Source: Conexibacter sp. SYSU D00693 (GTDB taxonomy: Bacteria; Actinomycetota; Thermoleophilia; Solirubrobacterales; Solirubrobacteraceae). From it: a stretch of DNA of 64,000 bases. The notes beneath the pieces are model-generated. The model saw nothing but the letters and a program-made list of their open reading frames with translations, searched no databases and was not told the origin of the DNA. Both the position numbers and the translations under genes were made by a program. The stretch covers positions 1,488,001 to 1,552,000 of the forward strand of contig NZ_CP070950.1 of assembly GCF_017084525.1 (NCBI RefSeq), written 5' to 3'. Shown here piece by piece: positions 19,152-26,888 of the stretch (the first letter of the stretch is position 1; every line of letters starts with the position of its first letter).

Positions 19152-20441
19152 CTACACCGCCGCCAGGCAGTCCGCCCGCGCCTCCCACACCCCGTCCAAC
19201 CCGCGCGTCGCCGCCCCGAGCAGCCGCGCCTGCGAGGTCGCGTGGGACCCCTCGACACCGAGGCCGACGCCCACCGACGCCCCGACCTCGCCGCCGCGCT
19301 CGGCATCGTCGACGGCGTAGGTGCGGGCGTGGACGACGGCCGCCTCGTCGAGCCGGCGGCGCAGTGCCGCGCCGATCGCGGCGGGGTCGCGGAGCGCGAG
19401 CCCGGGACCCTGCACGGCGCGCAGCGCCTCGCGGGCGGCGGCGAGGTTCACGCCCACGGTGAGGTCGAGGTGGCGCTCGACGACGTAGCGCCGGTCGCCC
19501 TCGCCCAGCGCGAGCCGGGCGCCGGCGGCGCGGGCGACCGCCGGGAGGTCCTCGCCGCGGCGCAGCTCGCCGACGTCGAGGACCATGAGGTCGCGCGGGC
19601 GCCCCTGGGCGTCGAGCTCGAGCGCGATCGTCGTGTCGGTCGCGGCCGCGCCGTCGTGCTCGCCGAGCAGGTCGAGGTCGACCGCCGCATCGAGGGCGGC
19701 GGTGCGCCGGAGGTAGAGGACGCGGCGGCCGTCGGCCTCCTGGCGCCGGCCCCAGACGGCGCCGGCCGCGAGGTCGAAGGAGCCCGAGCCGGCATCGCCG
19801 GCGGTGCCGCCGCCCGACACCGACACCGCGACGCCGTCCTGGTCGAACGTCGCCTCCGGACGGGGCAGGTCGCTGTGGCCGTCGACGATCGAGCGCAGGA
19901 TCCCGCTGCCCGAGACCGACGCGACGCGGTCACCGCGTAGCGCGCGCAGGAGCGACCGCGCCTCGCCCTCGGTCCCGACGGTCCACGACCGTCCGTCGCC
20001 CAGGCGCGCCAGCACGCTCGCGCTCGCCTCGCCGCCCAGCCCGAGCGCCTCGCGGCCGAGCCTGAGCTTCGCCTTGCCGCCGACCTCGAGCCCCGCCCCG
20101 AGCCGGTCCTCGCGCACGCGCGTCACGACGAACGTGCCGTCGGAGCGGCGCTCGACCAGCCCGGTCCACCCCGCGCCGAGCCGCACCACGGCGATCCGGA
20201 CGCCCCAGCGGTCGGTGGTCCCCTCCGACGACACCACGCACGGCGCGTCCTCACGCGTGCAGTCCCCGCCGGTGACGACGCACAGTCCCTTGCGCACACC
20301 GTGGACGACGGCCTGGCCGACGTCGGCCAGGCGCCCCGACGCGGCGCCGGCGGCGAGCAGGACCGCCGCGACCACCGCCACGACGACGACGTACTCGAGC
20401 GCCGCCTGGCCGGCGCAGGCGCGGGGATCGCGGGACGACAC
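19152..20441 (-). CDS. Long pilin-like secreted protein with class III (Flp/TadE-type) prepilin signal
   Basis: 429 residues from GTG 20441. Near the start, CAGQAALEYVVVVAVVAAVL is a prepilin-peptidase signal of the Flp/TadE kind: cleavage after glycine, a glutamate at position +5, then one hydrophobic helix. True Flp pilins are about 60 residues, whereas this one carries about 390 further residues. They are glycine- and alanine-rich and beta-prone (GKAKLRLGREALGLGGEASAS), with one CVVTGGDC pair near residue 54. No tad genes are nearby. It lies between imuB and dnaE2 on the same strand without an obvious LexA box. Function not recognised. Confidence 0.72.
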   Translation of the reverse strand: MSSRDPRACAGQAALEYVVVVAVVAAVLLAAGAASGRLADVGQAVVHGVRKGLCVVTGGDCTREDAPCVVSSEGTTDRWGVRIAVVRLGAGWTGLVERRSDGTFVVTRVREDRLGAGLEVGGKAKLRLGREALGLGGEASASVLARLGDGRSWTVGTEGEARSLLRALRGDRVASVSGSGILRSIVDGHSDLPRPEATFDQDGVAVSVSGGGTAGDAGSGSFDLAAGAVWGRRQEADGRRVLYLRRTAALDAAVDLDLLGEHDGAAATDTTIALELDAQGRPRDLMVLDVGELRRGEDLPAVARAAGARLALGEGDRRYVVERHLDLTVGVNLAAAREALRAVQGPGLALRDPAAIGAALRRRLDEAAVVHARTYAVDDAERGGEVGASVGVGLGVEGSHATSQARLLGAATRGLDGVWEARADCLAAV

Positions 20442-20517
20442 GCGCAGACGGTCGCGCGGCGCGCGTCACGGAACAGCACGCGGCCGTCACGACGCTGCGC
20501 GGCGGCGGTGACGACGC

Positions 20518-20784
20518 TCAGCGCTGGCGGTACCAACCCGCGCGCCGGCCGAGCCGCCCGTCCTCGAGCTCGCGGAAGACGACGACGCACTGGCCCGAGG
20601 TCGTGACGACCTCCCAGTAGCGACGGCGCAACGGCTCGGGCGTCCACCAGCGGTCCTCGACGAGCCAGGTCTCGCGGACGGCGTCGACCGCCCGGCCGTC
20701 GACCGACAGCGGCGTCCCGCGGGCGTCGGCGCGGACGACCGCGGGCAGCGGGAGGCCCAGGCGCTTCGGGCCGCTCGTCGTCAT
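20518..20784 (-). CDS. Small ImuB-associated protein (DUF6504-like)
   Basis: 88 residues. The ATG overlaps the imuB stop (ATGA), so it is translationally coupled to imuB. The sequence ETWLVEDRWWTPEPLRRRYWEVVT then VVVFRELEDGRLGRRAGWYRQ resembles the short proteins (DUF6504 type) that sit next to Y-family polymerases in actinobacteria. Their role is unknown; coupling suggests a part in damage-induced synthesis. The family assignment is from memory of the pattern and should be treated as tentative. Confidence 0.65.
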   Translation of the reverse strand: MTTSGPKRLGLPLPAVVRADARGTPLSVDGRAVDAVRETWLVEDRWWTPEPLRRRYWEVVTTSGQCVVVFRELEDGRLGRRAGWYRQR

Positions 20785-22010
20785 TCGAACGGCGTGAGGA
20801 CGGCGCGGCGCTCGGGCACGCGCGAGTCCGGGTCGACCTCGAGGACCCGCAGCGCCGCGTCCGGCCCCGCCGCCGCGCGGGCCTGGCGGACGGCCTCCTG
20901 CAGGCGCGCGCGGCGCTGGGCGGTCCCGTCGTCGAACAGCGCGCGGGCACCCGCGTGCGGCGGGCCGAAGCGCTCGACGGCGAGGCGCAGCGCCTCGGCG
21001 GGCGCCGGGAGGTGGATGAGCCGCTGGCCGAGGGCCAAGCGCATCCGGCCCGCGTCGGCCAGCGCCTCGCGGAAGACGACGCGCTCGCGCCACGTCCCGC
21101 CCTCGACGAGCCGCGCCGACAGGACGACGGCGCGCAGCGTCCGGCCGTCGCGCTCGCGCCGCGCGAGCAGCTTGTCGACGAGCAGGCCCAGCGCGCGACC
21201 GAGCTGCTCGCCCGAGGCGGACTCCGGCAGCTCGAGCGTCTCCTCGAGCGTCTCGCCGGGCTTGCGCGGACGCAGCGGCGCGTCCTTGCCGCGCGCGAGG
21301 TCGTGCGCGAGCAGCCCGAGCGCGCCGAAGCGGTCGGCGACCTTGCCGCGCGGGAGCTTCGCCAGCGCGCCGAGCGTCGGGATGCCCAGGCGCTCGAGCG
21401 GCTCGACGAGCGACGCGGTGTCCTCGCGCCGGCGCAGCAGCGCGACCGGCTCGGCCGCCAGGGCCGCGGCGCCGTCCACGACCTCCGCGCGCCGCGTGCG
21501 CGCGCGGGAGGCACCCGCGAGCGCGCAGAAGCGCGACGGCCCCGCGCCGATGCGCGACGGGACCTCGAGGGCGCGACGGGTGACGGTGACCAGCGGGTCC
21601 AGCCACGGCGGCGGCGCGCCGTGACGGGCCCGCAGCGCGGCGGCCGGGTCGTCCCCGCGCGCACCCCCGTGCAGCCGGCGCAGCGCGTGGCCGTCGAAGA
21701 ACGCGAGGCCGGCGCGTGGCGCCTCGACCTCCGCGCCGATCGACTCGAGGCGCTGCAGGACCTGCTCCCACGCGTCGGCGACGCCCACCGGGTCGGGCGG
21801 GACGAGGGCGAGCGTGGGGCAGCGCGCGAGCGCCTCGCCGAGCCGCAGCCCCGGGTGCACGCCGCACGCCTCGGCGGCCTGCGAGACCTCGCCGATGAGC
21901 TGATCGCGCCCCGGCTCGGGCGCCAGGGCCATGGGTCCGCGCGCCAGCGCCTCGCGACCGCCGGCGGCGACGGCGAGCTCGAAGCGGGGAAGCAGGACGC
22001 AGAGGATCAC
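20781..22010 (-). CDS. imuB: ImuB, Y-family DNA polymerase-like mutasome subunit
   Basis: 409 residues from GTG 22010. The N-terminus (VILCVLLPRFELAVAA) is the Y-family opening strand but lacks the catalytic aspartate seen in active DinB enzymes, as is typical of ImuB. GIPTLGALAKLPRGKVADRFG is the helix-hairpin-helix of the palm/thumb boundary, and the little-finger domain follows. ImuB serves as a hub joining DnaE2 to the beta clamp. A LexA box lies about 50 bases upstream. The usual partner ImuA is not present next to it. The frame extends upstream to 22403, but through the operator, so the GTG is preferred. Confidence 0.87.
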   Translation of the reverse strand: MILCVLLPRFELAVAAGGREALARGPMALAPEPGRDQLIGEVSQAAEACGVHPGLRLGEALARCPTLALVPPDPVGVADAWEQVLQRLESIGAEVEAPRAGLAFFDGHALRRLHGGARGDDPAAALRARHGAPPPWLDPLVTVTRRALEVPSRIGAGPSRFCALAGASRARTRRAEVVDGAAALAAEPVALLRRREDTASLVEPLERLGIPTLGALAKLPRGKVADRFGALGLLAHDLARGKDAPLRPRKPGETLEETLELPESASGEQLGRALGLLVDKLLARRERDGRTLRAVVLSARLVEGGTWRERVVFREALADAGRMRLALGQRLIHLPAPAEALRLAVERFGPPHAGARALFDDGTAQRRARLQEAVRQARAAAGPDAALRVLEVDPDSRVPERRAVLTPFE

Positions 22011-22060
22011 GGCGGTGGTGCGGCGACGACGAGGGCGTGGTTCCCGAGCGTCTGACGATG

Positions 22061-22074
22061 CGAACGTGTGTTCG
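22061..22074 (-). promoter_or_regulatory. LexA box of imuB
   Basis: CGAACGTGTGTTCG: perfect CGAAC-N4-GTTCG, 50 bases upstream of the imuB GTG, in the divergent region shared with the penicillin-acylase gene. Confidence 0.87.
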
Positions 22075-22236
22075 TCTCGTGGCAGACGATGGTGCCATGC
22101 GACCCGGCGGACGCGCAAGACCGCCGACACGCCTGCCACCACATCGCCCACGGTGGCGCACCCACCGGACGGAACCGTTCGGGGATTGACTGAACGGCGC
22201 CGTGCAGGAACGGCGCGGTGGTCCGCCCGCTGGCGG

Positions 22237-22242
22237 TAGCGT
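22237..22242 (+). promoter_or_regulatory. -10 element of the penicillin-acylase family gene
   Basis: TAGCGT, six bases before GTG 22249. Confidence 0.55.
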
Positions 22243-22248
22243 CCGACC

Positions 22249-24624
22249 GTGATCTGGAGGAGGGTCGTTGGGGTCGCCGCGCTGGTCGCGGCAGGGACTG
22301 GGCTGGCGGCCCCGGGGGCGCAGGCGGGCGTCACGCGCGCCGAAGGCGTCCTGCCGCCGGGCCAGAGCGGCTTCGTCTCGGTGCCCGGGATCCTGCAGGG
22401 CACCGGCTCGCCGCACCTCTACGACCAGTCACCGCTCTTCTCGAGCTTCAAGCGCAAGCCGCTGACCTTCACGACCGCCGACCGCGTCGCCGGCGAGCGC
22501 GAGCGCCCGATCCCCGGCGTGCAGATCGTCCGCGACGCCTACGGCGTCCCGTCGGTGACCGGCCAGAGCGACTACGACCTGTGGTGGGGCGCCGGCTACG
22601 CGGTCGCGCAGGACCGCCTCTTCCAGCTCGAGGCGTTCCGTCGTGCGACGCAGGGCCGGTTGGCGACGATCCAGGGCAAGAGCGTCCTCGAGGACGACCT
22701 CGTCGCCCGCCGCGACTACTACACGGGGCCGGAGCTCGACGCCATGGCCGCGCGGCTGCCGGTCGAGCTCCAGCGCCGCGCCGAGGCCTACCGCGACGGC
22801 ATCAACGCCTGGCTGGCCCGCGCGCGGCTGGACCTCACCCGGCTGCCGGGCGAGTTCGCGGTCCTGGCGGCGCTGCCGATCCCGGACTGGACGCTGCGCG
22901 ACACGTGGGCCGTCGGCGTCTTCCTCGCCCGCACCGTCCCCAGCGGCGACGGCAACGAGCTCAACAACCTCCGTGCGGTGCAGCAGGGTGGCCGCAAGGT
23001 CCTCGAGGAGCTCCTGCCGCTGCACATCAAGGGCCAGCGCTCGACGATCCCCGCCGGCGAGGGCCGCTTCCCGCAGGGCAAGGCGCCCACCGCGCGCCAG
23101 GAGCGCCGGGCGCTCAACCGCTCGCTCGAGTTCGTCAAGACGCTCCCGACGCCGTCCTCCGGCCAGGCCGCCGCGGCGCGCCGCAAGGCCGACCTCGCCC
23201 CCGGGCGCCTGGGGCGCGTCGGTGGCTCGTCGATGTTCGCCGTCGGCGATCGCAAGAAGAAGCGCGCGTGGCTGTTCAACGGCCCGCAGCTCGGCTTCTC
23301 GTCCCCCGAGCTGTTCGTCGAGCTCGAGCTCCACGGCCCCGGCACGGACGTCCGCGGCGTCACCGCCCCCGGCGTGCCGATCCTCGCCATCGGCCACAAC
23401 GAGCACGTCGCCTGGGGCTACACGAGCGGCCTGAGCGACGAGGACGACCTCTACGCCGAGAAGCTCGTGCCGGGCCAGCCCGAGAAGTACGTCTTCCAGG
23501 GCCAGGAGCGCCAGATGGAGTGCCGCAACGAGACGTTCCAGTACACGACCACGCCGGCCGCCCTCCTGCTCGACGGCGCGGCGCCGGAGTTCGGCTCGAA
23601 GACCGAGCGCATCTGCCGCACCGTCCACGGCCCGGTCCAGGTCCGCGACGGCGGCGTCGCCTACGCGCGGCGCTACGCGATCTGGGGCCGCGAGCTCGAC
23701 ACCTTCCCCGGCCTCTCCGCGCTGGCGACCGCGCGCAGCGTGCAGGACGTCGACAAGGCGATGCGCACCGTGACCTGGAACGAGAACCTCATGGCCGCCG
23801 ACGACCAGGGCAACATCGGCTACTGGCATCCCGGCCTCTTCCAGCAGCGCCCGCCGGGCTGGGACCAGCGCCTGCCGATGCCCGGCACCGGCGAGGCCGA
23901 GTGGCCCGGGTTCGTCGACCGGTCCAAGCTCCCCGCGGTGATCAACCCGCGCCAGGGCTGGCTCGCGAACTGGAACAACATCCCGTCGCAGGGCTGGACG
24001 ACCGGCGACGGCGAGGCGACCGAGCGCGTCACCGGTCCGCTGCATCGCGTCGGGATCCTGCAGAAGACGGTGGCGCGGATGGCGAAGAACCCGTCGTTCG
24101 AGGCGGCCGAGGCGGTCATCCGCCGCGCCGGCGCCAGCGCCCAGCAGCGCACGCTGCTCGGGCCGCAGCTGCGGCGCATCGCGAAGAAGGCCCGCGGCGG
24201 CGCGGCGACCGTCCTGGGGACGATCCTCGCCTGGGACGGCGACTACCACCGCACCGACGAGGCCGGGAAGGTCGACGCGGGCGTCGCCGCCTGGAAGGCG
24301 TTCCGCGACGCCGCGATGGACGCGGCGCTCGCGCCCTTCGGCCCGGCCGGCCGGAAGTTCGGGACGACGACGAGCTCGTCGCACGTCTACGACTTCTCCA
24401 ACGGCATGGCCTACGCGTTCCGGACGCTGGACGACCGCCAGCTCCGGCTCGCCGCAGCCGCCGCGCTCGGCCGTCTCGAGGACAAGTTTGGGACGACCGA
24501 CCCGGCCGGCTGGCGCGAGCCGCGGACGATGTACGACGTGGGCACGCAGGGCGCCGCGCAGCCGGACGACCTGCCGTTCTTCGACCGCGGGACGTGGGAG
24601 CAGATCGTGGAGCTGGGCGGGTAG
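22249..24624 (+). CDS. Secreted penicillin acylase family Ntn-hydrolase
   Basis: 791 residues from GTG 22249 with a signal peptide ending APGAQA. This family folds as a single chain that cuts itself into alpha and beta subunits, freeing an N-terminal serine nucleophile. Here the cleavage region is RVGGSSMFAVG near residue 327. The alpha part shows IPGVQIVRDAYGVP, then GAGYAVAQDRLFQLEAFRR. The beta part shows GVPILAIGHNEHVAWGYT and TWNENLMAADDQGNIGYW. It hydrolyses amide bonds of acylated amines, for example acyl-homoserine lactones or beta-lactams; the real substrate is unknown. Divergent from the SOS-regulated imuB. Confidence 0.87.
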   Translation: MIWRRVVGVAALVAAGTGLAAPGAQAGVTRAEGVLPPGQSGFVSVPGILQGTGSPHLYDQSPLFSSFKRKPLTFTTADRVAGERERPIPGVQIVRDAYGVPSVTGQSDYDLWWGAGYAVAQDRLFQLEAFRRATQGRLATIQGKSVLEDDLVARRDYYTGPELDAMAARLPVELQRRAEAYRDGINAWLARARLDLTRLPGEFAVLAALPIPDWTLRDTWAVGVFLARTVPSGDGNELNNLRAVQQGGRKVLEELLPLHIKGQRSTIPAGEGRFPQGKAPTARQERRALNRSLEFVKTLPTPSSGQAAAARRKADLAPGRLGRVGGSSMFAVGDRKKKRAWLFNGPQLGFSSPELFVELELHGPGTDVRGVTAPGVPILAIGHNEHVAWGYTSGLSDEDDLYAEKLVPGQPEKYVFQGQERQMECRNETFQYTTTPAALLLDGAAPEFGSKTERICRTVHGPVQVRDGGVAYARRYAIWGRELDTFPGLSALATARSVQDVDKAMRTVTWNENLMAADDQGNIGYWHPGLFQQRPPGWDQRLPMPGTGEAEWPGFVDRSKLPAVINPRQGWLANWNNIPSQGWTTGDGEATERVTGPLHRVGILQKTVARMAKNPSFEAAEAVIRRAGASAQQRTLLGPQLRRIAKKARGGAATVLGTILAWDGDYHRTDEAGKVDAGVAAWKAFRDAAMDAALAPFGPAGRKFGTTTSSSHVYDFSNGMAYAFRTLDDRQLRLAAAAALGRLEDKFGTTDPAGWREPRTMYDVGTQGAAQPDDLPFFDRGTWEQIVELGG

Positions 24625-25040
24625 GGACGCCGGGGCCGGGGCGGAGCGCTGCTCGAGCGCTCGGGGTGTGCAGGGCGGTCGTTGACCGGCACTGAGGGAA
24701 GGGCCTTCGCCGCCGCCGGGCTCGCGAGACGCGGCCGAGTGCTACGCGCCGGTGACCCTGGACCTCGCCGCCACATGGGCGGTCAACTCAGGCTCACGGT
24801 CGCTGACCGGACGAAGCACCCGCCTCGCGTCGCTGACCCTGTCGATTCCGGTCTGGGAGACCGGAATCGACAGGGTCACGGCTCGCGCGGCCGGAGGCCC
24901 ACCCCGCCCCGCCCCGCGCAGGACCGCGCACGCCGGCCGGTCCCTCTCCCTCGGTGCCGATCGGCGGCCGCCGCGCATGACGTGGACGCTGGAGCGGGCC
25001 GCCACCCACGCTCCATGCACCACCCCGCCCACACACATAG
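24625..25040. other. Intergenic stretch before rnpB
   Basis: About 415 bases between the penicillin-acylase gene and the rnpB terminator with no supported gene. Its only clear structure is the long perfect hairpin at 24834-24878. Confidence 0.5.
24834..24878. repeat. Perfect 21-bp inverted repeat with three-base loop
   Basis: Arms 24834-24854 and 24858-24878 are exact reverse complements around GGG. The inner part reads GATTCCGGTCT-GGG-AGACCGGAATC. It lies between two transcription units that converge and could act as a bidirectional terminator, though neither side has a T tract. Confidence 0.85.
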
Positions 25041-25066
25041 CGAGGGCCCTCCGAAGAGGGCCCTCG
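25041..25066 (-). terminator. rnpB terminator hairpin
   Basis: Eleven-base perfect stem CGAGGGCCCTC with a TTCG tetraloop on the minus strand, five bases after the RNase P RNA 3' end. No strong U run follows. Confidence 0.75.
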
Positions 25067-25070
25067 CCGT

Positions 25071-25402
25071 AGCACGCCTGTAAGCCGGATCCTGTCGTGG
25101 ACGACCATCCATCTGCGCGACCTACCTGGACCTCGGCGGGCAGCCTGCGAACGGTCCTGCTCGGTCTTGCACCGGGTGGGGTTTGCCTGGCCGCCATGTC
25201 GCCATGACGCCGGTGCGCTCTTACCGCACCGTTTCACCCTTGCCTGTGCGGGACTCACGTGTGGCCCCGCCATCGGCGGTCTGCTCTCTGTGGCACTTTC
25301 CCGCGGCTTTCACCGGGTCGGCTTGCGCCGACCACCCTGCCCTGCGGTGTCCGGACTTTCCTCGACGGGTTGTCTCTCCCGCCGCGGCCGTCCAGCGTGC
25401 GG
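25071..25402 (-). ncRNA. rnpB: RNase P RNA (bacterial type A)
   Basis: The minus strand carries the 5' core GAGGAAAGTCCGG, the middle signatures ACAGAGAGCAGACC and AGGGTGAAACGGTGCGGTAA, and the 3' end ATCCGGCTTACAGGCGTGC. GCACGC near the 5' end pairs with GCGTGC at the 3' end to close helix P1. Length is about 330 bases. As the catalytic RNA of RNase P it trims pre-tRNA 5' ends. The ends are accurate to a few bases. Confidence 0.95.
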
Positions 25403-25407
25403 TGCCG

Positions 25408-25413
25408 AGGGTA
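25408..25413 (-). promoter_or_regulatory. -10 element of rnpB
   Basis: TACCCT on the minus strand, six to seven bases before the inferred rnpB 5' end. This is the same spacing as between -10 elements and start codons elsewhere in the window. Confidence 0.65.
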
Positions 25414-25472
25414 GCGCCGCCGCGCCGCGCTCGCACGTCGTGCAGGGGCGGCGCCGGACCGGCGCGCGTGCG

Positions 25473-25856
25473 CTATGACAGCGTGGTGCGGCAGGCCGTG
25501 CAGCGGCCGCCGAGCGCCTCCGCCCCGGCGCCGTAGCGCGGCGTCATCGCCGCGCCACAGGCCGGGCAGGAGGTCGTGCGGTGGGCGGTCAGGTCCTCCC
25601 AGGCCCCGACGAGCAGCTCGTCGAGGGTCGACCCGCCGCCCACGGTGTGGGCGTGGCCCTGCGGCTCGGTGGCCGAGGGTGCGATGCCAGCGCGCGAGAC
25701 GGCGGTGCTGCCCGCCTCGCGCTCGCCCAGCAGGCGGTGGAACAGCGAGGCGTCCTCGCCGCGGGCGCGCGGGGCGCGCGCCGGCGCGGGACGGCGCGTG
25801 CGCCCGTCGCGCGCGGTGGTGGCCTCGAGGCCCGGGATGGTCATGCTCGGCGTCAT
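25473..25856 (-). CDS. Zinc-ribbon protein cotranscribed with lexA
   Basis: 127 residues from ATG 25856. The first 75 residues are low-complexity and basic (ARDGRTRRPAPARAPRARGE). A helix follows (TLDELLVGAWEDLTAHRTT), then a C-terminal zinc ribbon with CPAC and CTAC pairs about 18 residues apart. It begins 13 bases after the lexA stop with a purine-rich ribosome site (GAGGACGAG), so it belongs to the lexA message and should rise with DNA damage. No function is known to me. It could bind DNA or a polymerase subunit. Confidence 0.75.
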   Translation of the reverse strand: MTPSMTIPGLEATTARDGRTRRPAPARAPRARGEDASLFHRLLGEREAGSTAVSRAGIAPSATEPQGHAHTVGGGSTLDELLVGAWEDLTAHRTTSCPACGAAMTPRYGAGAEALGGRCTACRTTLS

Positions 25857-25869
25857 CTCACTCGTCCTC

Positions 25870-26508
25870 TCATCGCACGCTGCGGAAGAGCCCGACCACG
25901 CGCCCCAGGACGCGCACGTCCTTCGAGCGGATCGGCTCCATCGCCGCGTTCTCGGGCTGCAGGCGCACGTGGTCGCTCTCGCGGAAGAACCGCTTGACCG
26001 TCGCCTCCTCCCCCACCAGCGCGACGACGATCTCGCCATCGCGCGCGGTCTCCTGCGGGCGGACCACCACGTAGTCGCCCTCCAGGATCCCGACGTCCTT
26101 CATCGACTCGCCGCGCACGCGCAGCACGTACTCGCCGTCGGCGCCGCCCGCGGCCGCGGGGACCTCGACGTACTCCTCGATGTTCTCCTCGGCGAGGATC
26201 GGCGAGCCCGCCGCGACCTGGCCGACGACCGGCAGGCCGGGCCCGCGCACGAGCGACCGGACGTCGCCGGCGACCTTGCCCGCGACGCGGTCGAGCAGCT
26301 CGATCGCCCGCGGCTTGGACGGGTCGCGCCGCAGCAGCCCGAGCTTCTCGAGGTTCGCCAGGTGCGCGTGCACCGTCGACGACGACGCGAGGCCGACGGC
26401 CTTGCCGATGTCGCGGACCGTGGGCGGGTAGCCGTGGTCCGACGAGTACCGCTTGATGTAGTCGAAGATCTCCTGCTGGCGCTTCGTGAGCTCCTTGCCT
26501 AGGTCCAC
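25870..26508 (-). CDS. lexA: LexA repressor
   Basis: 212 residues from GTG 26508. The N-terminal winged helix (TKRQQEIFDYIKRYSSDHGY, PPTVRDIGKAVGL, SSSTVHAHLANLE) binds SOS boxes. The self-cleavage site is Ala-Gly in GQVAAGSPILAEENIEEY, the nucleophile is Ser in RGESMKDVGI and the general base is Lys in EEATVKRFFRE. RecA filaments trigger cleavage. A purine-rich site (GAGGAG) and a LexA box lie upstream, so the gene represses itself. The longer open frame to 26625 runs through that operator and is rejected. Confidence 0.96.
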   Translation of the reverse strand: MDLGKELTKRQQEIFDYIKRYSSDHGYPPTVRDIGKAVGLASSSTVHAHLANLEKLGLLRRDPSKPRAIELLDRVAGKVAGDVRSLVRGPGLPVVGQVAAGSPILAEENIEEYVEVPAAAGGADGEYVLRVRGESMKDVGILEGDYVVVRPQETARDGEIVVALVGEEATVKRFFRESDHVRLQPENAAMEPIRSKDVRVLGRVVGLFRSVR

Positions 26509-26533
26509 GGCGCGGCTCCTCGGTGCGGGCGGT

Positions 26534-26547
26534 CGAACATGTGTTCG
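26534..26547 (-). promoter_or_regulatory. LexA box of lexA
   Basis: CGAACACATGTTCG on the minus strand (CGAACATGTGTTCG on plus), 26 bases upstream of the GTG. A -10-like TACCTT (26555-26550) sits just before it, so bound LexA would block start of transcription. Confidence 0.92.
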
Positions 26548-26643
26548 TGAAGGTAGCGGGGGGTGCGGACGGATGCAAGACGCGCACGGGGCCGCCCCGT
26601 CGCCACCCCCTCCACGACGCGGCAACGTGCCCCGTCCGGTCGC

Positions 26644-26649
26644 TACACT
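26644..26649 (+). promoter_or_regulatory. -10 element of tRNA-Leu
   Basis: TACACT, 12 bases before the mature tRNA 5' end, leaving a precursor leader of about five bases. Confidence 0.55.
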
Positions 26650-26661
26650 CGCCGTCCCCGA

Positions 26662-26748
26662 GCGCCGGTGGCGGAATTGGTAGACGCGCTAGGTTGAGGG
26701 CCTAGTGGGCTGTTGAAGCCCGTGGAGGTTCGAGTCCTCTTCGGCGCA
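26662..26748 (+). tRNA. tRNA-Leu (GAG)
   Basis: 87 bases with a long variable arm. Acceptor GCGCCGG pairs with TCGGCGC (one G-U), D-arm GCGGAATTGGTAGACGC, anticodon loop GTTGAGG with GAG, T-arm GGTTCGAGTCC, discriminator A. CCA is not encoded. Confidence 0.95.
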
Positions 26749-26757
26749 CTCGGACGT

Positions 26758-26790
26758 GACGAAGCCCCGCTCCCCGAGCGGGGCTTCGTC
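26758..26790 (+). terminator. Terminator after tRNA-Leu
   Basis: Perfect 15-bp stem (GACGAAGCCCCGCTC and its complement) with a CCC loop, starting ten bases after the tRNA. Confidence 0.8.
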
Positions 26791-26888
26791 GTTCCCGGCC
26801 CCTTCCCACGAGCCGGCGCCGCAGCGCAACGCACGACGGCCCCGCTCGTCGAACAGGGCCGTCGGGGAGGTGGGTGCAGCGTCGAGGG

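Noticed and set aside
16437-19940. Plus-strand open frame of about 1,170 codons
   Set aside because: Antisense to dnaE2 and the pilin-like gene, with no recognisable motif.
22011-22403. Upstream extension of ImuB by 131 residues
   Set aside because: It passes through the LexA box and into the divergent penicillin-acylase gene; the Y-family fold begins at the chosen GTG.
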